Shown: positions 1 to 6,053, numbered from the stretch's first letter. The stretch: DNA of 8,627 bases from an uncultured Veillonella sp. (GCA_900549845.1 URPT01000067.1:1-8627), one strand, 5' to 3'. The notes: generated from the letters alone by a model not told the origin. Translations and numbers: made by a program.

Positions 1-166
1 TAGGAACTACTGGATCAGTAACTGGTTGTGCTGGAGCCGCTGTACTCGCTGTTTCTTGCGTAACAGGCATTGGAGTTACTGGTTCAGCTGCTGTTACAGC
101 TACAGTGGCACCAAATACGCCAGCCACTGCTAAAGCAATACTACTTTTTAAAATAGATTTTTTCAT
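1..166 (-). CDS. Secreted protein, N-terminal part only (runs off left edge)
   Basis: Only the first 55 codons are in the window; the gene continues beyond the left edge. The start is ATG at 166-164, preceded by AAGGAGG with 5 bases between GGAGG and the start. The protein begins MKKSILKSS, a basic n-region, followed by a hydrophobic stretch (about residues 10-24) and an Ala-rich cleavage site near VTAAEP, so it is a Sec-exported protein. After the signal peptide comes a low-complexity linker rich in Pro, Thr, Ala and Val (residues about 28-55), typical of an envelope-exposed protein. Its leader resembles that of the PepSY protein at 681-1244 (both have LA-A-VFG in the core), which suggests a tandem paralogue, but no PepSY domain is visible here. 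Function unknown. No convincing promoter hexamers were found upstream. Confidence 0.85.
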   Translation of the reverse strand, partial: MKKSILKSSIALAVAGVFGATVAVTAAEPVTPMPVTQETASTAAPAQPVTDPVVP

Positions 167-184
167 AATATCCTCCTTGATAAT

Positions 185-373
185 TCATATACATGCAATT
201 TTACGCATATATATTTCAACCAACTCGGTGTCATCGTTATAGTTCCAAAACATATATCTAGCGTGGACTGTAGATATATAGTCTGGAAACTCCCGATATA
301 TTTGAGTTCTGTCTTTTGACTGGACACATATTATCGATAATCTATGAAATAAAAATGTAGAATTCACCGGTCT
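185..373 (-). pseudogene. Possible relic of an OmpR-type response-regulator C-terminus
   Basis: This is a 60-residue open frame, read from a GTG at 367, with no ribosome site before it and an in-frame stop just upstream of the range. Its end reads PDYISTV..., then WNYNDDTELVEIYMRKI. This lines up by eye with the end of OmpR/PhoB winged-helix domains (PG.V.TR..LL..VWGY...DT..VDV.I..LR.KI), with one or two gaps, while the diagnostic LR-KI ending is changed to ACI. The domain's first half and the receiver domain are absent. It lies next to PepSY genes, which in Gram-positive lineages often neighbour two-component systems. The match is a by-eye alignment only; a chance frame is a real alternative. 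Confidence 0.22.
243..288. repeat. Long symmetrical dyad in the intergenic region
   Basis: ATATATCTA at 252-260 is perfectly complementary to TAGATATAT at 271-279 across a 10-base loop. A second arm pair, TTCCA at 243-247 and TGGAA at 284-288, lies symmetrically 4 bases outside the first. No T-run follows on either strand, so it is not a simple terminator. It could be an operator, a leader-RNA hairpin for the secreted-protein gene at 1-166, or a worn remnant. It lies inside the possible regulator relic at 185-373. Confidence 0.5.
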
Positions 374-561
374 AGCTTATTTTGGGGTGAGAATAAAATG
401 AATTTATATGTAATTTCAATGAAATTCTATAGTATTCGATTTACAACTAAGTATTCCATGAACTAACTTCAAAAAGCCATTTTTCCCATAAATAAAGGAA
501 CAGAAGACACTCATTGTAATTCTCATAATGTAAACATCCCCTTTCATGAGCAAATGTTCAC

Positions 562-617
562 AAAAAAACTCCTTAAAACTATCCTTTTCTACAAAAAAAG
601 ATAATTTTAAGGAGTTT
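562..617 (-). terminator. Rho-independent terminator of the PepSY gene
   Basis: Two 18-base arms at 566-583 and 600-617 pair with only one non-Watson-Crick position, across a loop of 16 bases. Read on the minus strand, the stem ends in GGAGTTTTTTTG, giving a T-run at 562-568. It lies about 64 bases beyond the stop codon of the gene at 681-1244. Confidence 0.88.
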
Positions 618-680
618 ATTCTTATATTTAAAATAATAAACCTTCTACTATTAAGTTATATTTACTAGTCACAGTAATGT

Positions 681-1244
681 TTAGTCGTCAAATTTAACAG
701 ACAACAACGTACCATTCATAGCATCAATGCGTACATCAACCTCTTTGTCGCCTTCTGTACCGAAGCTAACTTTGTATACTATTTTACCTTTATCATATTG
801 TACAGACCACTCATTAAGGCTTGTCGCTTTGCCTTGCGTTTGAGCATATGCAAAATTAACTACTGCTGCTGGCGGTAAAATTTCACGAGGATCAAAGGAT
901 TTTTTCTTTAACGATTTATGGAAGTCGCCTTCACGTTTTTCAAAGATTTGATTTGTGGCATAGATATAAGTAAGCTCATACTTGCCACTTTCATCAAAAC
1001 CATCTACATCATATCTAATTTGACCACCATCTGCATCAAAGGCAATTTCAGTGATAGCTGCATTTGGATGATTTTGAATAAATGCATTTAATAAACCATT
1101 GGCACCTACAATCGCTGCATGGTTTCCATCAACAACTGCAATAGTTGGTTCTACTGCTACTAAAGGCGCCGCACTTGCAGTTGGCATACCAAACACTGCT
1201 GCCAAGGCTAATACAAGGCTACCTTTTATAAATAAGGATTTCAT
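681..1244 (-). CDS. Periplasmic double-PepSY domain protein
   Basis: This is a 187-residue exported protein. The start is set at ATG 1244-1242 because the GGAGGAG ribosome site at 1254-1248 lies 3-5 bases upstream; an ATG four codons earlier is embedded in that site and is rejected. The signal peptide has a basic end (MKSLFIKGS), a hydrophobic core and a cleavage site ASA|AP at residues 23-26. Two PepSY-like units follow: residues about 47-105 (Ala/Leu-rich helix, then ITEIAFDADGGQIRYDV and a strand ending in YIYATNQIF), and about 126-187 (AAVVNFAYAQ helix, WSVQYDKGKIVYKVSF, ending in VRIDAMNGTLLSV). The paired helix plus G-x-I/V-Y-x-V pattern is typical of PepSY (M4 propeptide, PF03413) proteins, often proposed to inhibit proteases or bind envelope partners. 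No enzyme residues are visible. It is monocistronic, with its own promoter and terminator. The family call is confident; the role is not known. Confidence 0.9.
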   Translation of the reverse strand: MKSLFIKGSLVLALAAVFGMPTASAAPLVAVEPTIAVVDGNHAAIVGANGLLNAFIQNHPNAAITEIAFDADGGQIRYDVDGFDESGKYELTYIYATNQIFEKREGDFHKSLKKKSFDPREILPPAAVVNFAYAQTQGKATSLNEWSVQYDKGKIVYKVSFGTEGDKEVDVRIDAMNGTLLSVKFDD

Positions 1245-1272
1245 AGGCTCCTCCATCTCTCAAACAGGACCA

Positions 1273-1317
1273 TAGTGTATATATACAATTATACACTAAG
1301 TTGATACGATTTATTAA
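1273..1317 (-). promoter_or_regulatory. Promoter of the PepSY gene with an overlapping 26-bp dyad
   Basis: On the minus strand a perfect -10 TATAAT lies at 1293-1288, with a weak -35 TTAATA 18 bases upstream (1317-1312). The -10 lies inside an inverted repeat, TAGTGTATA at 1273-1281 and TATACACTA at 1290-1298, with an 8-base spacer. A second perfect palindrome, TGTATATATACA, lies at 1276-1287. A protein bound here would cover the -10 and the transcription start, so repression is the likely mode; the regulator is not known. Confidence 0.55.
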
Positions 1318-1353
1318 TCTTTATTTATAATATTAATGCATAGACCACTGCCC

Positions 1354-1365
1354 TATGATACAATG
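1354..1365 (+). promoter_or_regulatory. Extended -10 promoter of the FliB-type gene
   Basis: TATGATACAATG contains TG-A-TACAAT, an extended -10 element, 36 bases before the start codon at 1401. No good -35 is visible, as is usual for extended -10 promoters. The same 12 bases occur before the Yip1-like gene at 4647-5318. Confidence 0.45.
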
Positions 1366-1400
1366 CACGTAGAATATTTTTTACTACAAGTGAGCCGATT

Positions 1401-2303
1401 ATGATTTCATTATATCCTACTATATATCACACATTTCAATGCAAAGCAGATCGATGTGAAAATACATGCTGCCAACTGTGGACCATCGATATTGACGAGA
1501 CCACTGCTGAACGCTATCATGCCATGACAGGACCTCTTGGTGAAAGCTTACGACAAGCCATCACTGTCGATAACGAAGGTAGCCATTTCGTGTTTTCTAA
1601 AGAACAACCTATGTGTCCGTTACTCAATGAAAATGGCCTCTGTAAGGTAGTGCTCGAACTAGGTGAAGAAGGCCTATGCGATACATGTCACATGCATCCA
1701 CGATTTTATAAATATATTGAGGACCTCGAGCTATGTGGGGTTGGTTTATCCTGTGAAGCATCGGTAGAACTGCTAGCAGAAGACATGCAGTCTAATCAAG
1801 TAATCTTTACTATTGAAGACGATAACGGCGAATTTAGTCCTGATGAACGTTTAACTATTCAGAATATATTTGAACTATTAGCCTTTGATATAGATCCAGC
1901 ACTATTTCAATATATTCCATCCCCTGATGCACAGTATTATACAAGGCTATTAGATCTATATGGTACAACAGAGCCTATCGATGAAGAATGGACTGCACAA
2001 GTCAATAAATTATCTAGTGATATAGATAAACTCACTACCTCTGTTCAAACCTATGTTGCCACTCACGATATGAGCCTATTCAACAAGGTATTCCAATACA
2101 TCTTATATCGTCAAATCGATATGCTAGCAGACTATTCTTTGGAATCTATCCTCTCCTACGCAAGAGATGGTGTAGAATACATACTAATCACAAGTGCTAT
2201 AGAGGGTTCACCGCTTAAACAAGTCGCAAGATGGTCCCAACAAATCGAATACGATGAAGACAATGTAGAACTACTATTACAACATTATGATTCTCTTCAA
2301 TAA
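1401..2303 (+). CDS. fliB: FliB-family cysteine-rich protein (flagellin lysine-N-methylase-like)
   Basis: This 300-residue protein has the FliB/YkgJ-like cysteine pattern in its first 120 residues: C14, C19, C23, C24 (CENTCC), C72, C81, C93, C96, the motif CHMHPR at 96-101, C112 and C118. In the family these cysteines are thought to bind a metal or iron-sulphur cluster, and the founding enterobacterial member N-methylates flagellin lysines. The rest (about 125-300) is acidic and helical with no recognisable motif. The cytosol is likely, since no signal peptide or membrane segment is seen. The ribosome site is weak (AAGTGAG, 6 bases before ATG), unlike most of its neighbours. It stands alone, divergent from the PepSY gene and convergent with a Yip1-like gene. 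No flagellar gene is present here, and the likely host genus is not flagellated, so the true substrate is probably another protein. The family call is good; the reaction is inferred. Confidence 0.8.
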   Translation: MISLYPTIYHTFQCKADRCENTCCQLWTIDIDETTAERYHAMTGPLGESLRQAITVDNEGSHFVFSKEQPMCPLLNENGLCKVVLELGEEGLCDTCHMHPRFYKYIEDLELCGVGLSCEASVELLAEDMQSNQVIFTIEDDNGEFSPDERLTIQNIFELLAFDIDPALFQYIPSPDAQYYTRLLDLYGTTEPIDEEWTAQVNKLSSDIDKLTTSVQTYVATHDMSLFNKVFQYILYRQIDMLADYSLESILSYARDGVEYILITSAIEGSPLKQVARWSQQIEYDEDNVELLLQHYDSLQ

Positions 2304-2341
2304 TGACAAACTACTTTTACTAAAATTTCATTCAAAGCAAT

Positions 2342-2373
2342 AAAAACCTCCTAGTATAAAACTAGGAGGTCTT
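2342..2373. terminator. Shared stem-loop between convergent genes
   Basis: ACCTCCTAGT at 2346-2355 and ACTAGGAGGT at 2361-2370 pair perfectly across a 5-base loop. On the minus strand the stem is followed by TTTTTA, a good terminator for the gene ending at 2380. On the plus strand the tail is only CTTATATATT, so termination of the FliB-type gene would be weaker. Confidence 0.87.
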
Positions 2374-2379
2374 ATATAT

Positions 2380-2988
2380 TTACGCAAAGAGTATGCGCAT
2401 AATCCAGTTATATAAAAGGTTAATAATATATAGAACTATATATACAGCGCCTACAGTGATAGGCTCTACTTTCATAATCCGAGATAAAAGCATGACAGCT
2501 ACGTAGATAACGGCACCAACGTAAGCTAATGCTAGGGGAACTAATAGGATCATTAAAAATGGCGTAATATAAATGCAAATAATAGATACCAAAATTAATG
2601 CTAATCCAAGTGCTCCTGTATAGCCTTCCACATAGGCAGTGCCCATTAATACTTGCTGGAAATCAAATTCACGCTCTAAAAGAACGCTCAGTAATTTCCA
2701 AAGTATAAAGCTACCTACAAACCAATAGATTCCAAGGCCTAAAATCTCTCTCAATATAGAAAATATGCCATATACAGCTGGTATAAAGCCAAATAAAAAA
2801 CCACCAAAGGTCATGGCTAATGGTAATAGTATAATGCCTAAAGCAAATCCCAAAATATGGGTGGCACACCAACCGGCGAGGCCAGCTTTGATTCCCTTTT
2901 CTAAGGTACCAAACCAGAAGATTTCATCGATCCCCTTCTTCGGTGAACGCACCAGCAGGGATATTTCTCGTAAAAATGTCGTATCCAT
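2380..2988 (-). CDS. Yip1-like multi-pass membrane protein (unit 1)
   Basis: This 202-residue hydrophobic protein starts at ATG 2988-2986, with GCGGAG six bases upstream; an in-frame TTG six codons earlier is rejected because the ribosome site lies after it. A short cytoplasmic N-terminus carries the motif LLVRSPKKGIDEIFWFGT (residues 11-28). This matches the same position in the protein at 4647-5318 (LIRAPFKRGIPEIVEFGT), so the two are paralogues. About five or six membrane segments follow (near 34-58, 62-80, 82-104, 125-140, 143-168, 178-198). An amphipathic stretch FDFQQVLMGTAYVEGYTGAL lies at 108-127, the equivalent of the Yip1 central motif. Yip1-domain proteins (PF04893) have no known catalytic activity in bacteria. 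It is transcribed alone, between an extended -10 at 3031-3023 and the stem-loop at 2346-2370. Family placement is by resemblance; the function is unknown. Confidence 0.83.
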   Translation of the reverse strand: MDTTFLREISLLVRSPKKGIDEIFWFGTLEKGIKAGLAGWCATHILGFALGIILLPLAMTFGGFLFGFIPAVYGIFSILREILGLGIYWFVGSFILWKLLSVLLEREFDFQQVLMGTAYVEGYTGALGLALILVSIICIYITPFLMILLVPLALAYVGAVIYVAVMLLSRIMKVEPITVGAVYIVLYIINLLYNWIMRILFA

Positions 2989-3022
2989 AACTAACTCCGC
3001 TCTCAACTACACTATAGAATTA

Positions 3023-3031
3023 ATTATATCA
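3023..3031 (-). promoter_or_regulatory. Extended -10 promoter of Yip1-like unit 1
   Basis: The minus strand reads TGATATAAT, an extended -10 with a perfect TATAAT, 34 bases before the ATG at 2988. No clear -35 is seen. It shares TATGATA-AAT with the promoters at 1354-1365 and 5361-5369. Confidence 0.5.
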
Positions 3032-3084
3032 TAAATTCCCAGATTTAAATTATATATAATTAATTTTAATATAAATTAAACGAT

Positions 3085-3115
3085 AAAAAAACCGCAAGAC
3101 TTTCATCTTGCGGTT
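3085..3115 (-). terminator. Strong terminator of the two-gene Yip1-like operon
   Basis: AACCGCAAGA at 3090-3099 and TCTTGCGGTT at 3106-3115 form a perfect GC-containing stem with a 6-base loop. Read on the minus strand it runs into seven T (3091-3085). It lies 21 bases after the stop codon of the gene at 3137-3766. Confidence 0.93.
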
Positions 3116-3136
3116 ATACTACATTACAGTCTTATA

Positions 3137-3766
3137 TTATTTAACTAGGGTATGTACAAATCGGATCCAATGAGGCAATACTGACACTGATAGCAACGCC
3201 ACAATAAACATAATAATATATGTTTTTACGATACCTAGTTCCACATAGCGGCGCATGAGCTGGGCCTCAATAAAGACAGCATAATACTGACTAAACATGG
3301 TTACAAGATAGGCCATATCCCCTACATATTTCGGCATAGATAGATAAAATAATATGAGCCCCACTATATGGACCAACACTAATACTACGGTACGAAGTGC
3401 ATTCGTATAAGCTAAGCCATAGATATAGTTTCGCATCACGCCCCTATAGGTCCCAGTACCACCTAGCAATACTAGTAATCGCCATATAACAAAGGCACCT
3501 ATGATAATTTGAAAAATTAAAAATGATGCATTTGCCAAAGCACTAACCAGATCAAAATGTGTGAGACCAGTCATGCGTTTTATTCCTAATGCGGGAGACA
3601 CAGCTTTCACTATGAACGGCAAAGCATAGGTCATCACATATAATACAATTGTAGACATTATAAGATTTAGTATAGCTCGAGTATAGGTTCCATTTCTAAT
3701 AATATTTTGAAAGGATCTGTCACTCAATTTTGTAAATAAATGTAATATGTCCTTATACCAAGTCAT
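3137..3766 (-). CDS. Yip1-like multi-pass membrane protein (unit 2)
   Basis: This is a 209-residue membrane protein. The start is ATG 3766-3764, with GAGGAG four bases before it; an ATG four codons upstream is part of that ribosome site and is rejected. There are about five hydrophobic segments (near 35-57, 78-101, 120-142, 150-168, 181-198). Residues 107-127 (YRGVMRNYIYGLAY...) resemble the central stretch of the protein at 4647-5318 (YESILKICWYESAYSMF). Residues 163-178 (AVFIEAQLMRRYVELG) resemble AQLMSKQFGLS in the protein at 5484-6053, so this is a member of the same group. Its start lies only 15 bases after the stop of the upstream gene (3782-4465), so the two are almost certainly co-transcribed and possibly translationally coupled. 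No charged or catalytic motif stands out. Function unknown. Confidence 0.82.
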   Translation of the reverse strand: MTWYKDILHLFTKLSDRSFQNIIRNGTYTRAILNLIMSTIVLYVMTYALPFIVKAVSPALGIKRMTGLTHFDLVSALANASFLIFQIIIGAFVIWRLLVLLGGTGTYRGVMRNYIYGLAYTNALRTVVLVLVHIVGLILFYLSMPKYVGDMAYLVTMFSQYYAVFIEAQLMRRYVELGIVKTYIIMFIVALLSVSVLPHWIRFVHTLVK

Positions 3767-3781
3767 AATACTCCTCATATA

Positions 3782-4465
3782 TTATCGAGTTAATGTATAT
3801 AGCACTTCACATAATAGTGATGCTAAAATAGCGATTAACATAATGCTTAGTCCTTCATAAAAACTGCCATTAATACATGCTCCGGCTATACGCCCCATGG
3901 TCTGTAGTAGCAATACAGTACTAAGAATGCATAAAACAATCATGCAAAACCCAATAATGGCTTGCAATAAAATTGGTATGGACGTAAGGATCAACATAAT
4001 CCCTGCCGTAAGAGTAATCATAGCTACTACTAGTTGAGCAAAGGCCATCATATGTAATACACCGGTAACTACGCCACGAATGTAGAACTTACGCTTTTGC
4101 AGCATAGCGTAACCTATCAAGATACCAGACATAAGCGCCGCTTTTAAAATCACCCACGTAAAACGACCTACATTCCAAAACTCACGAGGTTTACTTAGCT
4201 GCTCAAAAAAGACTTGTATTTCATGCTGCCCTACTGGAAGTGAAAACAATTGCCACTTTACCAAAAGTGATGAATTACGTATAAATGCGCGTATAGCGTC
4301 TAAATAGACGCTTTCACCAACGATGGTAAATTGATAACATATGAGGGACAATACCAGCATCCATACAAGCTGACCATAGGTAACATCATAGTGGTACATG
4401 CGCGGATGTTTTTCTTCAATGGGGTTTAATAAGCGATAAACGAACTCTAATAAACCTCCCATCAT
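3782..4465 (-). CDS. Yip1-like multi-pass membrane protein (unit 3)
   Basis: This 227-residue protein is the first gene of a two-gene operon. The start is taken at ATG 4465-4463, with AAGGTGG (anti-SD match except one base) eight bases upstream. The next codon is also ATG, and GTG codons at 4477 and 4474 lie inside or before the ribosome site, so the exact start is uncertain by a few residues. The N-terminus is cytoplasmic-like and basic or charged (residues 1-30), then come a membrane segment (about 32-50) and a long soluble loop (about 51-102) with several charged residues and LFSLPVG. Four more hydrophobic segments follow (about 103-122, 132-160, 163-190, 204-224). The stretch KFYIRGVVTGVLHMMAFAQ at 126-144 occupies the place of the Yip1 central motif. 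It is the most divergent of the five paralogues, and its long outer loop sets it apart. Function unknown. Confidence 0.8.
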   Translation of the reverse strand: MMGGLLEFVYRLLNPIEEKHPRMYHYDVTYGQLVWMLVLSLICYQFTIVGESVYLDAIRAFIRNSSLLVKWQLFSLPVGQHEIQVFFEQLSKPREFWNVGRFTWVILKAALMSGILIGYAMLQKRKFYIRGVVTGVLHMMAFAQLVVAMITLTAGIMLILTSIPILLQAIIGFCMIVLCILSTVLLLQTMGRIAGACINGSFYEGLSIMLIAILASLLCEVLYTLTR

Positions 4466-4500
4466 GCCTCTCACCACCTTTTACACAACAAGAATAGCAC

Positions 4501-4534
4501 CATTCTATATAGAATGATGCATCACACAACACAA
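4501..4534 (-). promoter_or_regulatory. Promoter of the two-gene operon with two palindromes
   Basis: On the minus strand TTGTGT (4534-4529) is 17 bases from TATATA (4511-4506), a fair -35/-10 pair that would start transcription about 35 bases before the ATG at 4465. The -10 is the centre of a perfect 16-bp palindrome, CATTCTATATAGAATG (4501-4516). A second perfect palindrome, TGATGCATCA (4515-4524), fills the spacer. This is operator-like; the regulator is unknown. Confidence 0.5.
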
Positions 4535-4596
4535 CGATTACGAATTTATAACAATTATTTTATTTTTAATTCATACTCTGTTCATTATTATAGCAC

Positions 4597-4625
4597 AAAA
4601 GCAAGGTATATTCATACCTTGCTTT
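4597..4625 (-). terminator. Stem-loop terminator of Yip1-like unit 4
   Basis: AAAGCAAGGTAT at 4598-4609 and ATACCTTGCTTT at 4614-4625 form a perfect 12-bp stem with a 4-base loop, 21 bases after the stop of the gene at 4647. The T-run on the minus strand is short (TTTTGTGC), so termination may be incomplete. Confidence 0.82.
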
Positions 4626-4646
4626 CATATTTTTCATGCTATGTAA

Positions 4647-5318
4647 TTATCTAGATGTAGCAAGCATAACCATGCCTACTAATATACCAATAAAGACTAC
4701 TGGAATTAAAGATGCCAAAAGCCCAATACCAAATGTTGCTAGACGTCCCTTTTCGATTTGACGTGCCATGAGTGTTAAGCTCAACCAGAAATACCAAATG
4801 TATAAGACAATTTGCAAAATAATATAGGTAAAATTAATGATATGCAAAATAATCTGAGGTGCGTAAATATCTAAGCTAAACCCTTGAATGATAAGAATCA
4901 AAATTACTTGAATAATCGATAAAACAAGGGATATGAACATCGAATATGCACTTTCATACCAACAAATCTTTAGTATAGACTCATAATTAGTATGAGCACC
5001 AAATTTATTAGCCACTGAACTAAAGAGCACTGAATAAATGGCTAATACAGCAAATGCGCTTAATGCATAAAAGACTAGTGCAAAAAATCCTGCCCCAGCC
5101 ATAACGCCCAACGCAGCTCCTAGCTGTAAAGCTGAAGCGCCTAGGGAATAAGACATACCTGCTTGTATAATCCAACTCACAAGCATACTAATGGCAAGCA
5201 TCCCCATGGCGCATGCAAACCCTCGTTGAGTTGTACCAAATTCAACAATCTCTGGAATGCCACGTTTAAATGGCGCTCTAATAAGTGCCCAAAGATCTAA
5301 ATACCATTTCCGTTCCAT
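4647..5318 (-). CDS. Yip1-like multi-pass membrane protein (unit 4)
   Basis: This 223-residue protein is the most typical Yip1-domain member of the group. Its ATG at 5318-5316 follows GGAGGGG by five bases. The cytoplasmic N-terminus bears LIRAPFKRGIPEIVEFGT (residues 12-29), shared with the protein at 2380-2988. Hydrophobic segments lie near 33-53, 62-85, 86-102, 124-146, 155-180 and 195-219. Between them the cytoplasmic stretch YESILKICWYESAYSMF (112-128) matches the common pattern in Yip1 families, where a Leu/Ile-rich helix precedes the last membrane segments. Bacterial Yip1 proteins have no established biochemical activity, and trafficking roles are known only for eukaryotic relatives. 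It is transcribed alone: its own promoter lies at 5361-5389, and stem-loops flank it on both sides. Confident as a membrane protein and fairly confident as Yip1; the role is unknown. Confidence 0.86.
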   Translation of the reverse strand: MERKWYLDLWALIRAPFKRGIPEIVEFGTTQRGFACAMGMLAISMLVSWIIQAGMSYSLGASALQLGAALGVMAGAGFFALVFYALSAFAVLAIYSVLFSSVANKFGAHTNYESILKICWYESAYSMFISLVLSIIQVILILIIQGFSLDIYAPQIILHIINFTYIILQIVLYIWYFWLSLTLMARQIEKGRLATFGIGLLASLIPVVFIGILVGMVMLATSR

Positions 5319-5360
5319 ATGTTCCCCTCCAAATACATCAAAAGCACATATATTTCTATC

Positions 5361-5389
5361 ATTGTATCATAATATACTTTTAAATTAAA
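5361..5389 (-). promoter_or_regulatory. Extended -10 promoter of Yip1-like unit 4
   Basis: The minus strand carries TGATACAAT (5369-5361), with a weak -35 TTTAAT 17 bases upstream (5389-5384), 42 bases before the ATG at 5318. The 12 bases TATGATACAATG are identical to those before the FliB-type gene. A bare TATAAT at 5404-5399 has no matching -35. Confidence 0.45.
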
Positions 5390-5428
5390 TATAAATTCAT
5401 TATAAACTATCCAAACAAATATAGTAAT

Positions 5429-5464
5429 AAAAAAGTTGATAGACACCTAATAGCATCTATCAAC
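5429..5464 (-). terminator. Terminator of the Fic/Yip1-like operon
   Basis: GTTGATAGA at 5435-5443 pairs perfectly with TCTATCAAC at 5456-5464 across a 12-base loop. The minus strand then reads six T (5434-5429). It begins 19 bases after the stop of the gene at 5484-6053. Confidence 0.88.
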
Positions 5465-5483
5465 ATTTCTATTACATATGTAT

Positions 5484-6053
5484 TTAAAGAGACATAGACA
5501 AGATAATACCACCTATGCCAAAGACAAAGGATACGATATAAAATGCAATACCTGTTATCCAAGGACTCAATCCAAATTGCTTAGACATCAGTTGCGCCAT
5601 GATAATTACATTAAATAGTTCTATGGTGCTTAATCCACCGGACCCGCCTTTAGCATGTAAATCCAAGAAAAGATAAATAGGCGCAGCAAAAAGTACAAAA
5701 ATCAAATGGATCCAACTAGTAATACAACTATTTAAAAGCATGTCTGCCACTAGTTGCTTATATGTAACCTGCCCCTTAAAGACCTTAAAAATACCATATA
5801 AAATACCAGAAGATACAAGAACAAATGCTACAATTCCAAGTACATATCCTACAAGAGGAACTGCTTCAAGTTCTATAGGGCCTATAGCCTCCCAAATAAA
5901 TGTTTTAAAAAATGGACTCTTTGGGAAAATCAGCGTTAATATATATAACCCTATATCTGTTATGATTGCTGATGTCACAGCTAATAACAACATATTTTTA
6001 ACAGTAACAAAACGCATCCATTTTTCTATATATGGACCAAACATACCATTCAT
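5484..6053 (-). CDS. Yip1-like membrane protein co-transcribed with fic (unit 5)
   Basis: This 189-residue membrane protein starts at ATG 6053-6051. Its ribosome site AAGG overlaps the stop codon of the fic gene (TTATAAGG), and only 11 bases separate the two frames, so they form one operon and are probably translationally coupled. There are four or five hydrophobic segments (about 20-43, 66-90, 108-131, 143-157 and 163-187). A soluble stretch follows TM1, with GPIELEAVPLVG at 58-69, and a Gly-rich turn AKGGSGG lies at 134-140. FKGQVTYKQLVADMLLNSC (92-110) and AQLMSKQFGLS (153-163) match the corresponding parts of the Yip1-like proteins at 4647 and 3137, though it is the shortest member and lacks the RxPxKxGI motif. 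The link with fic suggests a partner or target at the membrane, but nothing in the sequence proves this. Confidence 0.82.
   Translation of the reverse strand: MNGMFGPYIEKWMRFVTVKNMLLLAVTSAIITDIGLYILTLIFPKSPFFKTFIWEAIGPIELEAVPLVGYVLGIVAFVLVSSGILYGIFKVFKGQVTYKQLVADMLLNSCITSWIHLIFVLFAAPIYLFLDLHAKGGSGGLSTIELFNVIIMAQLMSKQFGLSPWITGIAFYIVSFVFGIGGIILSMSL

Larger units (their letters stand above)
167..680. other. 514-base intergenic region
   Basis: This AT-rich stretch separates two minus-strand secreted-protein genes. It holds the dyad at 243-288, the weak regulator-like frame at 185-373, and the terminator of the PepSY gene at 562-617. Two very short frames with poor support, at 398-466 (plus) and 416-526 (minus), overlap each other and are not called. 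Nothing resembling a tRNA, IS end or CRISPR repeat was seen. Confidence 0.6.

Noticed and set aside
398..466. Short plus-strand frame of 22 codons after GGGGTGA
   Set aside because: Too short, no recognisable product, ribosome match about ten bases away, and it overlaps another weak frame on the other strand.
416..526. Short minus-strand frame of 36 codons
   Set aside because: It has a GGGG run upstream, but lies just after the PepSY terminator with no promoter seen and no hydrophobic or known pattern.
2346..2370. Stem-loops between genes read as a CRISPR-like or REP-type repeat family
   Set aside because: The six hairpins have unrelated stem sequences and each follows a stop codon, so they are ordinary terminators.
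2765..3034. Plus-strand open frame opposite Yip1-like unit 1
   Set aside because: It lies antisense to a well-supported gene, lacks a ribosome site, and has a Lys/Pro/Ser-rich composition typical of a shadow frame.
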